A stretch of 64,000 nucleotides of DNA from Halorubrum sp. SD626R (GTDB lineage Archaea; Halobacteriota; Halobacteria; Halobacteriales; Haloferacaceae), in assembly GCF_001261915.1 (NCBI RefSeq), contig NZ_CVRT01000031.1, forward strand, positions 38,759-102,758, written 5' to 3'. Shown here piece after piece: positions 46,975 to 55,000 of the stretch (positions are counted from its first letter, which is position 1; each line of letters opens with the position of its first letter). The translations under genes and the position numbers were made by a program. The notes beneath the pieces are model-generated. The model searched no databases. It was not told the DNA's origin and saw only the letters and a program-made list of their open reading frames with translations.

Positions 46975-47139
46975 GTGGAAGCGTCGGACTCACTGGTTGA
47001 GAAAGATCACTTCGTGCGGCTTGACCAAATTCGAGTCGTGTCTGTCGAGAACCGAATCCATTCGGTGGCTGGCAGTCTCGACGACTCGACAATGGGTGAG
47101 ATCGACGACGCGCTCAAGTTAAGCCACGGGATCGACTGA
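46975..47139 (+). pseudogene. C-terminal remnant of a MazF/PemK-type toxin
   Basis: The frame reads EKDHFVRLDQIRVVSVENRI, then LDDSTMGEIDDALKLSHGID and stop. This is the usual end of MazF/PemK toxins (last strand with D-Q-I-R, then the final helix with M-x-E-V/I-D-x-A-L). The first half of the toxin was not found upstream, so the gene is truncated. No antitoxin frame was recognised. Confidence 0.55.
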
Positions 47140-47327
47140 TCGAGAGGTCCTGTGCAAAGAAATCAGTGTCAGACCCGTATGCATTGAGACGATCAGTCTC
47201 ATCTTCTCCCAGGCGGGAATTCAATATAGCGATATACAATATAACAGCGTATTCGTTCGTCCAGATAGGCTCTCGCGGCCAATATCACTCGAGAACCACT
47301 CACAGACTCTCATATTCGCCAAAATTA

Positions 47328-47361
47328 TTTACTTTGTCTTATCTCGGTAAGACAAAGTAAA
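47328..47361. repeat. 14-bp perfect inverted repeat with 6-bp centre, dif-like
   Basis: TTTACTTTGTCTTA and TAAGACAAAGTAAA flank the hexamer TCTCGG. Arm and spacer lengths match core sites of tyrosine recombinases (two arms of 11-14 around 6-8). It lies 140 bases before the tyrosine recombinase gene. It could instead be an operator or terminator hairpin, but no other gene is nearer. Confidence 0.65.
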
Positions 47362-47409
47362 CTCTTAGTGACCCCCACCCGTGCCCCCAACCAAGGCAGA
47401 TTCCGAATT

Positions 47410-47505
47410 ATGGCCAACGCTTCCCGAGACAGTCGCTCCAGCCAGAACAACGCTTCTAGGGCAGTGATCCGAAGGTACAACTCCCACACTCCAAGGGGCC
47501 GATGA
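47410..47505 (+). CDS. Possible 31-residue leader ORF coupled to the recombinase gene
   Basis: A short frame from ATG 47410 (MANASRDSRSSQNNASRAV) stops at TGA 47503-47505, overlapping the recombinase ATG 47502 as ATGA. Such an overlap suggests translational coupling. The peptide is basic and Ser/Asn-rich and has no known relative. It may be chance. Confidence 0.3.
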   Translation: MANASRDSRSSQNNASRAVIRRYNSHTPRGR

Positions 47506-48803
47506 CGGGTCGCCGCTCCGTCGAAACGCCGATCGAGGACACGTTCACGAAGTACCTCACGGACAAGGGGAAGGGTGACGCCGGCGAGGAGGGTGCGTAC
47601 CGAGCCGACGCCGATCGTGAACTGAATCGATTCCGACGCTGGTGTCTCGGCAAGACAGCTGACTCAGCGAATGCGTCACCACCAGAATCGTGGGCGGGTG
47701 TCGTCGACGACGACACCGTCCGGTTCGTCGACCTCGACACGACGGTCTTCTCAGACTACGCACGGTACCTCTCGACCGCGGGATACGCCGCCGGGACCGT
47801 GCTCACCTACTACGCCCACGTCGCGTCGTGGTGTGGTTGGGCGCACGCCCAGGGGTACCTCCCACGCCACTATGCCCGCGAATCGGACGCTGAAGACCCA
47901 CTGCCCGAAAACGACGGGCGACGTCCAGGTGACCAACAAGCGTGGGAGCCGATCCACCGCGACCTGATCACGCAGTTCGTCGACCGCCGCGTCTCTGAAG
48001 CGTTCGACGAGCTCGGCGCGATCGAAGTTTCCCACACCGATCGTGGTGACCCCGAGAGTGAGCTGTGGCAGGCCAAACAGCGAGCGCGGTTCGAGGCCTA
48101 CCAGCGGTGTCGCGAGCAGGCGCTCGTGTACGTCGTCGCCTACACCGGCCTGCGTGGCTCGGAATTCCTCTCCGCGCCGAAGGAGGACCACGAGGGCCGC
48201 AACGGAATCCGCTGGCGTGACGTGTCGTTCGCGGACAGCAGCGTTACCGTGTTCCGGAAGAGTCGCGAGTGGAAGGAGGCCTCGCTCCCAGAGCCCGTCA
48301 GCACGCCGTTGAAGCGATACGCCGAGGTGCTGGAGGTACCAGAGTCGTGGCCGGTGTTCACGACGCTCCACCGCCCCTCGCTCGCCTCGCACGTCACAGA
48401 GGGGCTCAACGATACCGGCCTCGACGATGATCAGATCGAACGCGTCCGGACGGGCGCTCCTGACCTGATCGTCGCTGCCGAACACGACCTTGACCCACCG
48501 AAGCCGCTTACTACCGACGGCGCACGCTCGATCATGGAGCGGCTCTGGACCCACGACGCGCTCGTCGAACGTCGCGGCGAGCTGGACCTCTCGCTTGATG
48601 GCGACTACCTCGAACTACACGGCGGGCGTCGGGGCGTCGGTGAAGTCCTCGTTCGACAGTTCGGCTACGCCGCGGCCGCACGGTATCTCGACAACAGCGA
48701 GGAACAGGTCCGTGAGGCGTACCAGCATATCGAGGCAGCCGAGCGCGCCGATATGGCGACTGAGGCGTTCTCACAAACCGACCAACGGGTAAGTGACCAG
48801 TAG
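47502..48803 (+). CDS. Tyrosine recombinase (Xer/phage integrase family)
   Basis: Recombinase of 433 residues. The N-terminal SAM-like core-binding domain (about 10-130) contains FSDYARYLSTAGYAAGTVLTYYAHV. The catalytic domain keeps Arg218 in YTGLRGSE, a candidate Lys253/258, His373-x2-Arg376 in LHGGRRG, and nucleophile Tyr407 in REAYQHIE. All key residues are present, so it is likely active. It would resolve plasmid multimers or integrate/excise an element. A 14-6-14 palindrome 140 bases upstream is a candidate substrate. GC-rich codons distinguish it from the signalling genes to its left. Confidence 0.9.
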   Translation: MTGRRSVETPIEDTFTKYLTDKGKGDAGEEGAYRADADRELNRFRRWCLGKTADSANASPPESWAGVVDDDTVRFVDLDTTVFSDYARYLSTAGYAAGTVLTYYAHVASWCGWAHAQGYLPRHYARESDAEDPLPENDGRRPGDQQAWEPIHRDLITQFVDRRVSEAFDELGAIEVSHTDRGDPESELWQAKQRARFEAYQRCREQALVYVVAYTGLRGSEFLSAPKEDHEGRNGIRWRDVSFADSSVTVFRKSREWKEASLPEPVSTPLKRYAEVLEVPESWPVFTTLHRPSLASHVTEGLNDTGLDDDQIERVRTGAPDLIVAAEHDLDPPKPLTTDGARSIMERLWTHDALVERRGELDLSLDGDYLELHGGRRGVGEVLVRQFGYAAAARYLDNSEEQVREAYQHIEAAERADMATEAFSQTDQRVSDQ

Positions 48804-48865
48804 AGCCCTGCTGATATCGGCAACGAATGATATCACACCCCTGCGGTCGGTCCATCAGAAAGGGA

Positions 48866-49399
48866 TTATCCAGAGAACTGGTAGCGGTTTTCGATGGACG
48901 TGACGAAGTCGAATGCCTTGATGAGCTGAACTGCGTCCTCGTAGCCATGCTGTGAGAGGGCCCGCTCAATCCCGCGGAACGCCGGTAAGTCGTTCGTGTA
49001 GATAGCGATCGATTCTGTTCGTCCCTGTTCAAGGAGTGTTGCTGCCGCTCCACCTACTTCCGCATCTGCTTGCTCTATCGTATGCTCGGGGCGATCGGTG
49101 GCAGCAGAGATATACTGGCGAACCATATCCATCGTCGCAGAAACGACTGGATTTGAATATTTGACCTCCTCGAGAAGCTGTACCCAGCCAGCTTCGATCG
49201 CATCCTCTACCGGAGGGGTCCCGTAGGGATAGGATTCTGGCGTGAGTTCCTCATATACTCGTGTGGGCAGGAGCAGGACGATATTCTGCTCGGTGACAGC
49301 CCGCTCAAGCAGATTGACAGTGTTGTGCCGCTCGAACCGGATGAAGAGGTTCGCGTCGATGAGATGACTCTCCACAGATGGGAACAGTTGCGCTGACAC
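48866..49399 (-). CDS. PIN-domain nuclease, toxin-like
   Basis: PIN-fold protein of 177 residues with the acidic set: Asp15 in HLIDANLFI, Glu50/51 in VYEEL, Asp112 in QADAEVGGAA and Asp137 in IYTNDLPAF. These make up a metal-dependent RNase site as in VapC toxins. It starts (GTG 49399) five bases after the stop of the HTH gene upstream and is cotranscribed with it. The pair looks like a toxin-antitoxin module. The substrate, likely RNA, is inferred from the family. Confidence 0.85.
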   Translation of the reverse strand: MSAQLFPSVESHLIDANLFIRFERHNTVNLLERAVTEQNIVLLLPTRVYEELTPESYPYGTPPVEDAIEAGWVQLLEEVKYSNPVVSATMDMVRQYISAATDRPEHTIEQADAEVGGAAATLLEQGRTESIAIYTNDLPAFRGIERALSQHGYEDAVQLIKAFDFVTSIENRYQFSG

Positions 49400-49404
49400 G
49401 GATA

Positions 49405-49992
49405 TTATTCGTCCAATTGTTCGTCGACGGCGGAGTCAAGCTCCTCGATATCGAGGCTCGTCGAGATACCAGGCTCAGCTTCCAGAATAATCTCCTGGAG
49501 TTCTTGGAGGATAGTTTCTGCTTCGAGAACAGGGATATCCTGTTCACGGGCCATGATTCGGGCGTTCATTTTCGACTGTGTGTACGCACGAGCGTATTCG
49601 ATCGCCGTTGCGAGTCCACTGACACCGTTGCGGTCAATATAGAGGCTAATATTCTCGTTCGATTGGCGTTCCGCGAGAGCGACGAGGAGCGTCGGCGTGA
49701 TCTGGAACGTCTCTCCGCTAGCCTGAATCGTCATATCAACCTGACTCGCTCGATAGCGGTACGGTTGCGTCTCCGTGACCCGTTCCAACAGATCAATCTC
49801 CACGAGATGTTTGACATCCTCGTAAATGGTTGTCGTCGAACTCTCGATGCCCTCAGATAGTTCCTCGACAGTTGGCGAATCAAGTTCAAGGACACGAGCA
49901 TACAACTGGGCGAGCCGGTCGTTCCGAATCACGTCAGAGACGGCCAGCATCGTATCAAGCGGGTGTGAATGTGAGATCGCGGATTCTGCCAT
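49405..49992 (-). CDS. HTH protein upstream of PIN toxin, probable antitoxin/regulator
   Basis: Protein of 195 residues. The winged helix (about 15-85) has SPTVEELSEGIESSTTTIYEDVKHLVEIDLL. A beta/alpha region (about 95-150) and a Glu-rich helical tail follow. Haloarchaeal homologues often precede PIN genes. It lies five bases before the PIN gene. The likely role is autorepressor and neutraliser of the PIN toxin; the acidic tail is a candidate toxin-binding segment. Its own promoter faces the repeat region before parA, so it shares that control region. Confidence 0.78.
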   Translation of the reverse strand: MAESAISHSHPLDTMLAVSDVIRNDRLAQLYARVLELDSPTVEELSEGIESSTTTIYEDVKHLVEIDLLERVTETQPYRYRASQVDMTIQASGETFQITPTLLVALAERQSNENISLYIDRNGVSGLATAIEYARAYTQSKMNARIMAREQDIPVLEAETILQELQEIILEAEPGISTSLDIEELDSAVDEQLDE

Positions 49993-50090
49993 GTATTTTA
50001 CTTTCCGCGGAATAGCAAAAATCTATCGGCGGGATGAGGTCACACAGGTCCGATCTGAAATGCGCTGATAGCGGTGATAGCTCTCTTAAA

Positions 50091-50335
50091 TTAGGTAGCT
50101 TAGGCACCTGCTTTAGCTAACTCTGCAGGAATATCTACCGTAGCGATCATAAATCGGCATAACAGATAAAGTAGCTAAGGTGGCTAAGGTAGCTGCTTTA
50201 TTAAGAGTAGCTGGCATGGGTAGATTCAAGTGCGCCGCAGACGCTGTTCTAGGCAGAACAGGGACTATGGCAGTTGAATAAAGTACCCTAGTCACCTCAG
50301 GTGACACAGCTGCCATAGCTACCTTAGCTAACCCA
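50091..50335. repeat. Iterated TAGCTAAGG/TAGCTACC-type motifs before parA (iterons or centromere-like site)
   Basis: Several imperfect copies of a motif with core GTAGCTAAGGTRGCT occur in both directions: around 50094-50118, 50171-50195, 50206-50213 and, inverted, 50315-50331 (ATAGCTACCTTAGCTA). A CTGTTCT/AGAACAG palindrome lies at 50244-50261. Clustered short repeats directly before a parA gene are the hallmark of partition sites or replication iterons. No replication-initiator gene is in the window. Confidence 0.6.
50291..50305. promoter_or_regulatory. Palindrome before parA
   Basis: GTCACCT, C, AGGTGAC: perfect 7-bp arms around one base, 33 bases before the parA ATG. Position and symmetry suit an operator for autorepression. 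Confidence 0.45.
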
Positions 50336-50338
50336 CCT

Positions 50339-51205
50339 ATGTCTGAAACAGAACCACGGGCGGTCAGCGTCGGCGTATTAAAAGGTGGCTTCGGGAAGAC
50401 GACTACCGCCATCAACACGGCGCGCGAACTCGCCCACCGCAACGGGAGCGCGCTCGTTATTGACCTCGACGACAACGGGCACATGACCCGCCAACTCGGG
50501 TTCGAAGACGAGTTTACAAGTGAGGTGAACCATACACAGCGTGTCCTCGTCGACAGCGAGGAACCGATCCAGTACATCGTGAACGTCGTCGACGGTCTCG
50601 ACCTATTCCCGGCCCATACCGAACTTGAATCCGTCGAGAACGAACTCCGGAACGCAACGATGGGGAGCGCCCGACTCCGCAAGCATCTCGTCGATCCGCT
50701 ACTCGGCGACGAATACGACTACATCGTCGTCGACTGCCCAGCAAACCGGGGAAAGCTGAACGACAACGCGATGTACGCCACGCGGAACATCATCATTCCA
50801 CTTAAACCTGAGAGTGGCTACGACTCCGGCCTCTCGAATACGATTCAACGGCTCGTCGAGGAAGCTCGAGAATACTTCGAGCTGAATATCCTCGCGGTGA
50901 CGCCAACGGCGCTTAACAGTCGGATCGACCAGGACACCCGCGATCGGGGTCTGCTCGAACAGCTCAACTCCCTCGATATCGCCGACGATATCATTCCTTC
51001 CTACGCTCGCATCACCCCTGAGGAGTGGGACGCTATCGACGTCGGTGAGTACGACGGTGGGCTTCCGGGGATCCGGTTCCGTGGCGCCATCGACGCTGCG
51101 CACGACGCTGCTCTTCCCGTCCGTGACTACGACGAGAGCTGTGACCAACTGGAGAACTACGCCGAACTCGCTCAGATCGTCGAACAAGGAGGGATCGACC
51201 GATGA
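50339..51205 (+). CDS. parA: ParA-family partition ATPase
   Basis: ATPase of 288 residues. The deviant Walker A KGGFGKTT (15-22) has both lysines (15 and 20), Walker A' is VIDLDDNGHMTRQL, and Walker B is YDYIVVDCPAN. This is the ParA/MinD/Soj fold used in plasmid and chromosome segregation. The N-terminus lacks an additional DNA-binding domain, so it is a small (type Ib-like) ParA. It follows repeats that may be its centromere and overlaps the next gene by four bases. It suggests that this region is, or was, a plasmid replicon. Confidence 0.93.
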   Translation: MSETEPRAVSVGVLKGGFGKTTTAINTARELAHRNGSALVIDLDDNGHMTRQLGFEDEFTSEVNHTQRVLVDSEEPIQYIVNVVDGLDLFPAHTELESVENELRNATMGSARLRKHLVDPLLGDEYDYIVVDCPANRGKLNDNAMYATRNIIIPLKPESGYDSGLSNTIQRLVEEAREYFELNILAVTPTALNSRIDQDTRDRGLLEQLNSLDIADDIIPSYARITPEEWDAIDVGEYDGGLPGIRFRGAIDAAHDAALPVRDYDESCDQLENYAELAQIVEQGGIDR

Positions 51206-51558
51206 CCGGATTTGATGACCTCAACGAGGCAGGAAAAGACCAAGCGGCAGAGGAAGAGGAGTCCGGACCCGTCGTCGACGCCGATGAGACCACCGGGCAG
51301 GATACGAGCACGTCGACTGTAGACGACAGAAACGAGCCGGCCTTCTCTTTTGACGAATCCGTCCAGGCGCAGATCTACCCACGGAAATCCACGCACGAGA
51401 AGTTTGAAGATTTCCTCGATATCGAGGTGAAACGCCACCTCCGTGACCGGAATATCCGCAACGAGACGGGACGAGAGTTACATGAGGCAGTGTTGAAGGT
51501 CGCGATACAGCACCCTGAGGAGGTCGCCGAACGGCTCGAAAACGAACGGACAGAGTAG
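51202..51558 (+). CDS. Small acidic partner of ParA (possible centromere-binding protein)
   Basis: Protein of 118 residues overlapping the parA stop (ATGA). The first 45 residues are disordered and very acidic. The rest is helical (FSFDESVQAQIYPRKSTHEKFEDFLDIEVKRHL), and the first strand before a helix could form a ribbon-helix-helix-like unit. In other ParA operons the small second gene encodes the centromere-binding adaptor that stimulates ParA. The sequence family is not recognised; the role is inferred from position. Confidence 0.75.
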   Translation: MTGFDDLNEAGKDQAAEEEESGPVVDADETTGQDTSTSTVDDRNEPAFSFDESVQAQIYPRKSTHEKFEDFLDIEVKRHLRDRNIRNETGRELHEAVLKVAIQHPEEVAERLENERTE

Positions 51559-51783
51559 CTGCGTCGTCGCTTCTGACTACGCTTAGACCACAATTACGTT
51601 TAGCCCGAGGATGTCATAGAACGGTTATCATGGGTAGGATGAGAGAGCGTTTGTCTAGTTGAGTTCAAAAATGGAGTGAAACTGGAGTTACTCTTGGTGT
51701 AGATCGCCGTACTGCGGGTATGTGAACGTTTCTATGATACCCTCAAAAATGCTCGCTACCGCTACACAACCGAGGTGTAGGGG

Positions 51784-51927
51784 TTAACTAAAGACGGACA
51801 GGACAGCGGTTCTCGTGGACTCACCGACCCAAGAGTTGACTCCGGAGACACGCCTGTGGAGACTGCGGTTCCTACGGGAAACACGGTGGTTCCTGCGAAG
51901 TACGTCGTGGAATCAGGAAATCCCTAA
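51784..51927 (+). pseudogene. 3' remnant of a tnpB gene
   Basis: Forty-seven codons ending in stop read GDTPVETAVPTGNTVVPAK, then YVVESGNP. This is the characteristic C-terminus of a second haloarchaeal TnpB branch, different from the intact one at 35827. The catalytic part is missing. It lies just before an IS end, so later insertions have eroded it. Confidence 0.65.
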
Positions 51928-51984
51928 GTGAAGGAGCTGCTTGAGGCGGCGAGTAAGCAGGGCTGGTTTGTTGGTTAAAGTGGC

Positions 51985-52203
51985 CGCTCTTATGTAGAAA
52001 CGTGGAAGGACCGTATAATTACACTGAGCCGATGCTAATCTGGGGATATGGCTTCTACTCAGCCAGCGTTCGGTGGGATGTTTCGACAGCTGATTGAGCT
52101 GAGAGTTATCGAAATCAACACGGAGCCGCTCGATGAGGCCATCGAGCGGCGACTCAAGCAGTTCTGGGAGAATACATTCTGTCCACGCTGCGGTCACCAG
52201 CGT
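51985..52203 (+). pseudogene. Left end and 5' part of an IS1595-like transposase gene
   Basis: This stretch aligns with 63712-63930: the same non-coding end (CGCTCTTATGTAGAAACG) and a gene start MASTQPAFGGMFRQLIEL at 52048. Similarity ends just after the zinc-ribbon half CPRCGHQ, where unrelated sequence takes over near 52203. The remaining frame runs on into the small Cys protein. The transposase is therefore truncated at about residue 52. The IS1595 assignment rests on the N-terminal zinc ribbon and is tentative. Confidence 0.7.
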
Positions 52204-52308
52204 ATGTTGATATCACCATCGATTGTCTTGTTATGGGGGCTTTCCGCAGTTCTACATAAGAGCGAGCCGGGCGAACTGTCTATCCCCGAGCGGCCGATAT
52301 CGACGAGC

Positions 52309-52464
52309 ATGATCGAGACGTTCGACGTCGACTGCCCGGGGTGTGGCGACACGACAAGGGCGATCACCACGGGCACGAAGTCCGTCGGTATCCACTGTTC
52401 GTGCGGCGTCACCGCTCGGGTCGACATCGACGCTCGAGAGGTTGGCGAGTGGGAGAGGCGGTAG
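52309..52464 (+). CDS. Small four-cysteine zinc-ribbon-like protein
   Basis: From ATG 52309 the frame encodes 51 residues with CPGCG and CSCG pairs (DCPGCGDTTRAI and GIHCSCGVTARVDI), which can bind one zinc. The same frame continues from the upstream transposase fragment; whether the protein is made as a fusion or alone is unclear. It ends one base before the stop of the opposite recombinase-like gene. Confidence 0.5.
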   Translation: MIETFDVDCPGCGDTTRAITTGTKSVGIHCSCGVTARVDIDAREVGEWERR

Positions 52465-52465
52465 C

Positions 52466-54133
52466 CTACCTCAGCGCCTCGAGCGCTTCCTCACGGTCAG
52501 GAAACTCGGAATCGAACAGCCAGATCCACCATATGACCGCGAACACGATCGGGAGCCACGCTGTTATGTCTCCGGAGGCGATTTCCCCGAACATCCCGAT
52601 GATGTACAGGTAGCCAAGTTCGATCGAGAAGAGCACGCCGAGCCCTATTCCCAACCCCGCCTGCCGCTTCTTGCTCATGTTGGGGTAGTGCTCGAAGTCT
52701 GGGTGGAGTGTCATCCCGTCATGCTTTGCCTGACCCCACGCAGTTGCTACTCGGCCAGCAGCGACGCCTGCGTAGCTCGTGAGATAGGCAGCAGCCCCAG
52801 CGGGGAACAACGCCTTCGCACCTTCCCAGCCCTCTAGTGTAGCTTGTCTAGCCGTCTCGACGAGGTCGAACGCTGCGTCTCCATCGATATCGCCGATGTC
52901 GATGTTGCCGATCTCGTCGGCAGGCTCGAGGTCCTCAACCGGGACCGATAGTTTGGTGTGGGCGAACTGTTCGAACGTGTCGAACCAGCTACCCATGAGA
53001 GGATCATTATACGATGAGATTGGGATGCGGTCAGACTGTGACCCCTGCGCTGAGGCTGCGAAGTTATTGTCCCGACGGAACTCGGAGTACGCTGCAGTAT
53101 ACTCGGTGTACCAGAAATTGCGAAAGTGCTTCGGGGTGGGCTTCTCACCGTTGCGAAGCGTCTCGTCGACGCGCTCTCCGATCGCTTTGACGGTATCTCG
53201 AACCCACTGCGTCGACCGCGCCCCGTCATCGGAATCATCAGATGGGAACAGCGCTGTGCCGTTGTCCGGCACCGTCTTGACGAACCGCACCCACTGTTCG
53301 ATGAAGTCTTGGCACAGGATAATCGGGACGAGGCTGGGGCCGTTCTTTCGTTCATCTGTGAATTCGACGTAGGGGCGCTCCCCGTCGAAGTGGATGCCGC
53401 GGATCGCCTCCGGATCACAGAAGTCAGCTGGCCGCCACCCCATTACGGCTAGGCAGATCATCACCATCTGCTCCGTTCGGGTTTCGCAGGCGTCGAAGTA
53501 CGCCTTTACGAGCGATGTAGAGGGCGCAATTGTGACTGATGTCGAATCTCCGGCCCAGCCAGACATCCCGACCAGCGACGTCAGCGGGTCGTGGTCGATG
53601 ACGTCTTTCTCCTCCATCCGTGCGAGAAGATCGCGAAGCGTCGTCGCGTAGTTGTACTTCGTCTGGCCACTATTGAACTCGTCCTTGAACCCCCGCATCA
53701 GCTGCTCCGCGCGATTGAAACAGACCTCACGCTCGCCGCGGCCCAGCTCGAAGATGTCACTCGTTCCGGTCGTCTCCTTGGCGATTTCCATTGAGCGCCG
53801 GATGTGTGTCCGAGCTGTCGAGATACTCGTCCCGTTGATCCGCTCGCCAACCTCCTCTTCATACTTGAGCCAGCTTTCGACGCGCCGGACTGTTTCGGGA
53901 TTGCTACACGGGTAGTCTTTCCCCGACTGCTCGAAGCCACACTCCTCGAGGAGCCACTCATCAGGACGCATGTTGAGTTCGCGGACACGTTTGAGGAAGT
54001 ATCCGAATCCATTCTGTCGAAGCCACTTGTGGGTCGGCTTCTCGTTCGTATTGTAGCCCTGCTCGGCTCGCAGTTGCTTCACCTCGTCAACGAACCCATT
54101 CCGGAGATACTTGAGGGTCCATTTGCGCGACAT
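52466..54133 (-). CDS. Tyrosine-recombinase-like protein with C-terminal membrane helices; catalytic Tyr apparently absent
   Basis: Protein of 555 residues. A helical N-terminal domain (about 80-180) resembles a core-binding fold. The recombinase-like domain (about 200-395) keeps Arg234 in MGWRPADF, a candidate Lys263, and Arg338 in PKHFRNFWYTEY. The first His is Lys335, and where the nucleophile is expected the sequence is GSWFDTFEQFAH with Phe390. After a linker, two hydrophobic helices (about 493-516 and 524-541) end the chain. An additional 21 residues from 54196 are less likely than ATG 54133. The catalytic change and membrane part suggest DNA anchoring or another role than recombination. 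Confidence 0.75.
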   Translation of the reverse strand: MSRKWTLKYLRNGFVDEVKQLRAEQGYNTNEKPTHKWLRQNGFGYFLKRVRELNMRPDEWLLEECGFEQSGKDYPCSNPETVRRVESWLKYEEEVGERINGTSISTARTHIRRSMEIAKETTGTSDIFELGRGEREVCFNRAEQLMRGFKDEFNSGQTKYNYATTLRDLLARMEEKDVIDHDPLTSLVGMSGWAGDSTSVTIAPSTSLVKAYFDACETRTEQMVMICLAVMGWRPADFCDPEAIRGIHFDGERPYVEFTDERKNGPSLVPIILCQDFIEQWVRFVKTVPDNGTALFPSDDSDDGARSTQWVRDTVKAIGERVDETLRNGEKPTPKHFRNFWYTEYTAAYSEFRRDNNFAASAQGSQSDRIPISSYNDPLMGSWFDTFEQFAHTKLSVPVEDLEPADEIGNIDIGDIDGDAAFDLVETARQATLEGWEGAKALFPAGAAAYLTSYAGVAAGRVATAWGQAKHDGMTLHPDFEHYPNMSKKRQAGLGIGLGVLFSIELGYLYIIGMFGEIASGDITAWLPIVFAVIWWIWLFDSEFPDREEALEALR

Positions 54134-54517
54134 GATCAGTACTGCCCAGCCCAGGGTAATATTCGTTACTGGGGTGTCTCTTGTTGTGCGGTCCAAACGG
54201 GAATCCGTACCTTGATCGTCGTTGTTTGAAGATCCAAAGACCCAAACCGCATGACGTGAGTCGGGGGTTGTGTGGATAGCAACATATCATAGAGTGTTTG
54301 GAAGCACAACAAATCGCACGACACAACGGTCGTCACCGGCTCTGTAGATCATCTCCTGTTGGCTGTCCGAAGTTGAACAACCAACACACAAGTATAGATC
54401 ACGGACGGGAGTGCCGCCACTGTTGGCACAAAAAAGCGATGCCGATTGCTCCTAAATGTAGTTTATCCGAACAATAATATATAAAATTTGTTCGCTAACA
54501 TATGAACAGACGGCTCC
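54134..54517. other. Intergenic region, AT-rich toward the right
   Basis: No gene recognised. It holds the promoter of the recombinase-like gene and, near 54470-54500, an AT-rich run before a possible lipoprotein gene. Confidence 0.4.
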
Positions 54518-54943
54518 TTGCGGTCGCTGTCCCTCGTGCTACTCCTTGGGCTCTTTGGTTGTACGACGATCGCCCTACCGACATCGGCTACGCGATCGCG
54601 TGCGATCGGTGAAAGCTCACTGCGCGACAACGCCCGGGCGATCGCACTCTACGCCCGCCGGAAGCGCCTCGCCGAGAAGTGCGGCGTCACCACGGTGGAC
54701 TCGGAGTTCGAAACCCCCCGCTTGCCGACTGGTAACAGGGACGAGTCGGTGGTCGTCGCCGGCGGCCGGGTCGAGACGCCACCGCCGTACGAAGTCCTCG
54801 ACCTCTCGGAAGACGCGCCCGATCCTGTCGTGAAGGGTCCGTTCAGAGAGCTGGTGAAGAAAGAGCACGGCGATCAGGGCGGCAGCGACGAGTGGGACGT
54901 CTCGGAGCTGAAGCGGGCTCGTGACGAGCTGCTCGATGATTGA
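54518..54943 (+). CDS. Lipoprotein-like hypothetical protein
   Basis: Frame of 141 codons from TTG 54518. A hydrophobic start (SLVLLLGLFGC) ends in a lipobox-like Cys, followed by a basic/acidic, probably soluble region ending KRARDELLDD. I do not recognise the family. An ATG at 54501 begins MNRRLLAVAV in another frame, which looks like a natural signal-peptide start. A one-base frameshift near 54530 would join the two, so the gene may be slightly damaged. No partner on the same strand. Confidence 0.5.
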   Translation: MRSLSLVLLLGLFGCTTIALPTSATRSRAIGESSLRDNARAIALYARRKRLAEKCGVTTVDSEFETPRLPTGNRDESVVVAGGRVETPPPYEVLDLSEDAPDPVVKGPFRELVKKEHGDQGGSDEWDVSELKRARDELLDD

Positions 54944-55000
54944 ACATTGGTCCAGAGATCGAGTGTGAGCTTTTTACGCGATTGTGGCGTAGACTAAGGT

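Noticed and set aside
47751..48554. A 267-codon reverse frame opposite the tyrosine recombinase
   Set aside because: Shadow frame; the forward strand has all recombinase catalytic motifs.
50091..50335. Repeats before parA as a CRISPR array
   Set aside because: The motifs are short, imperfect, in both directions and irregularly spaced, with no cas genes.
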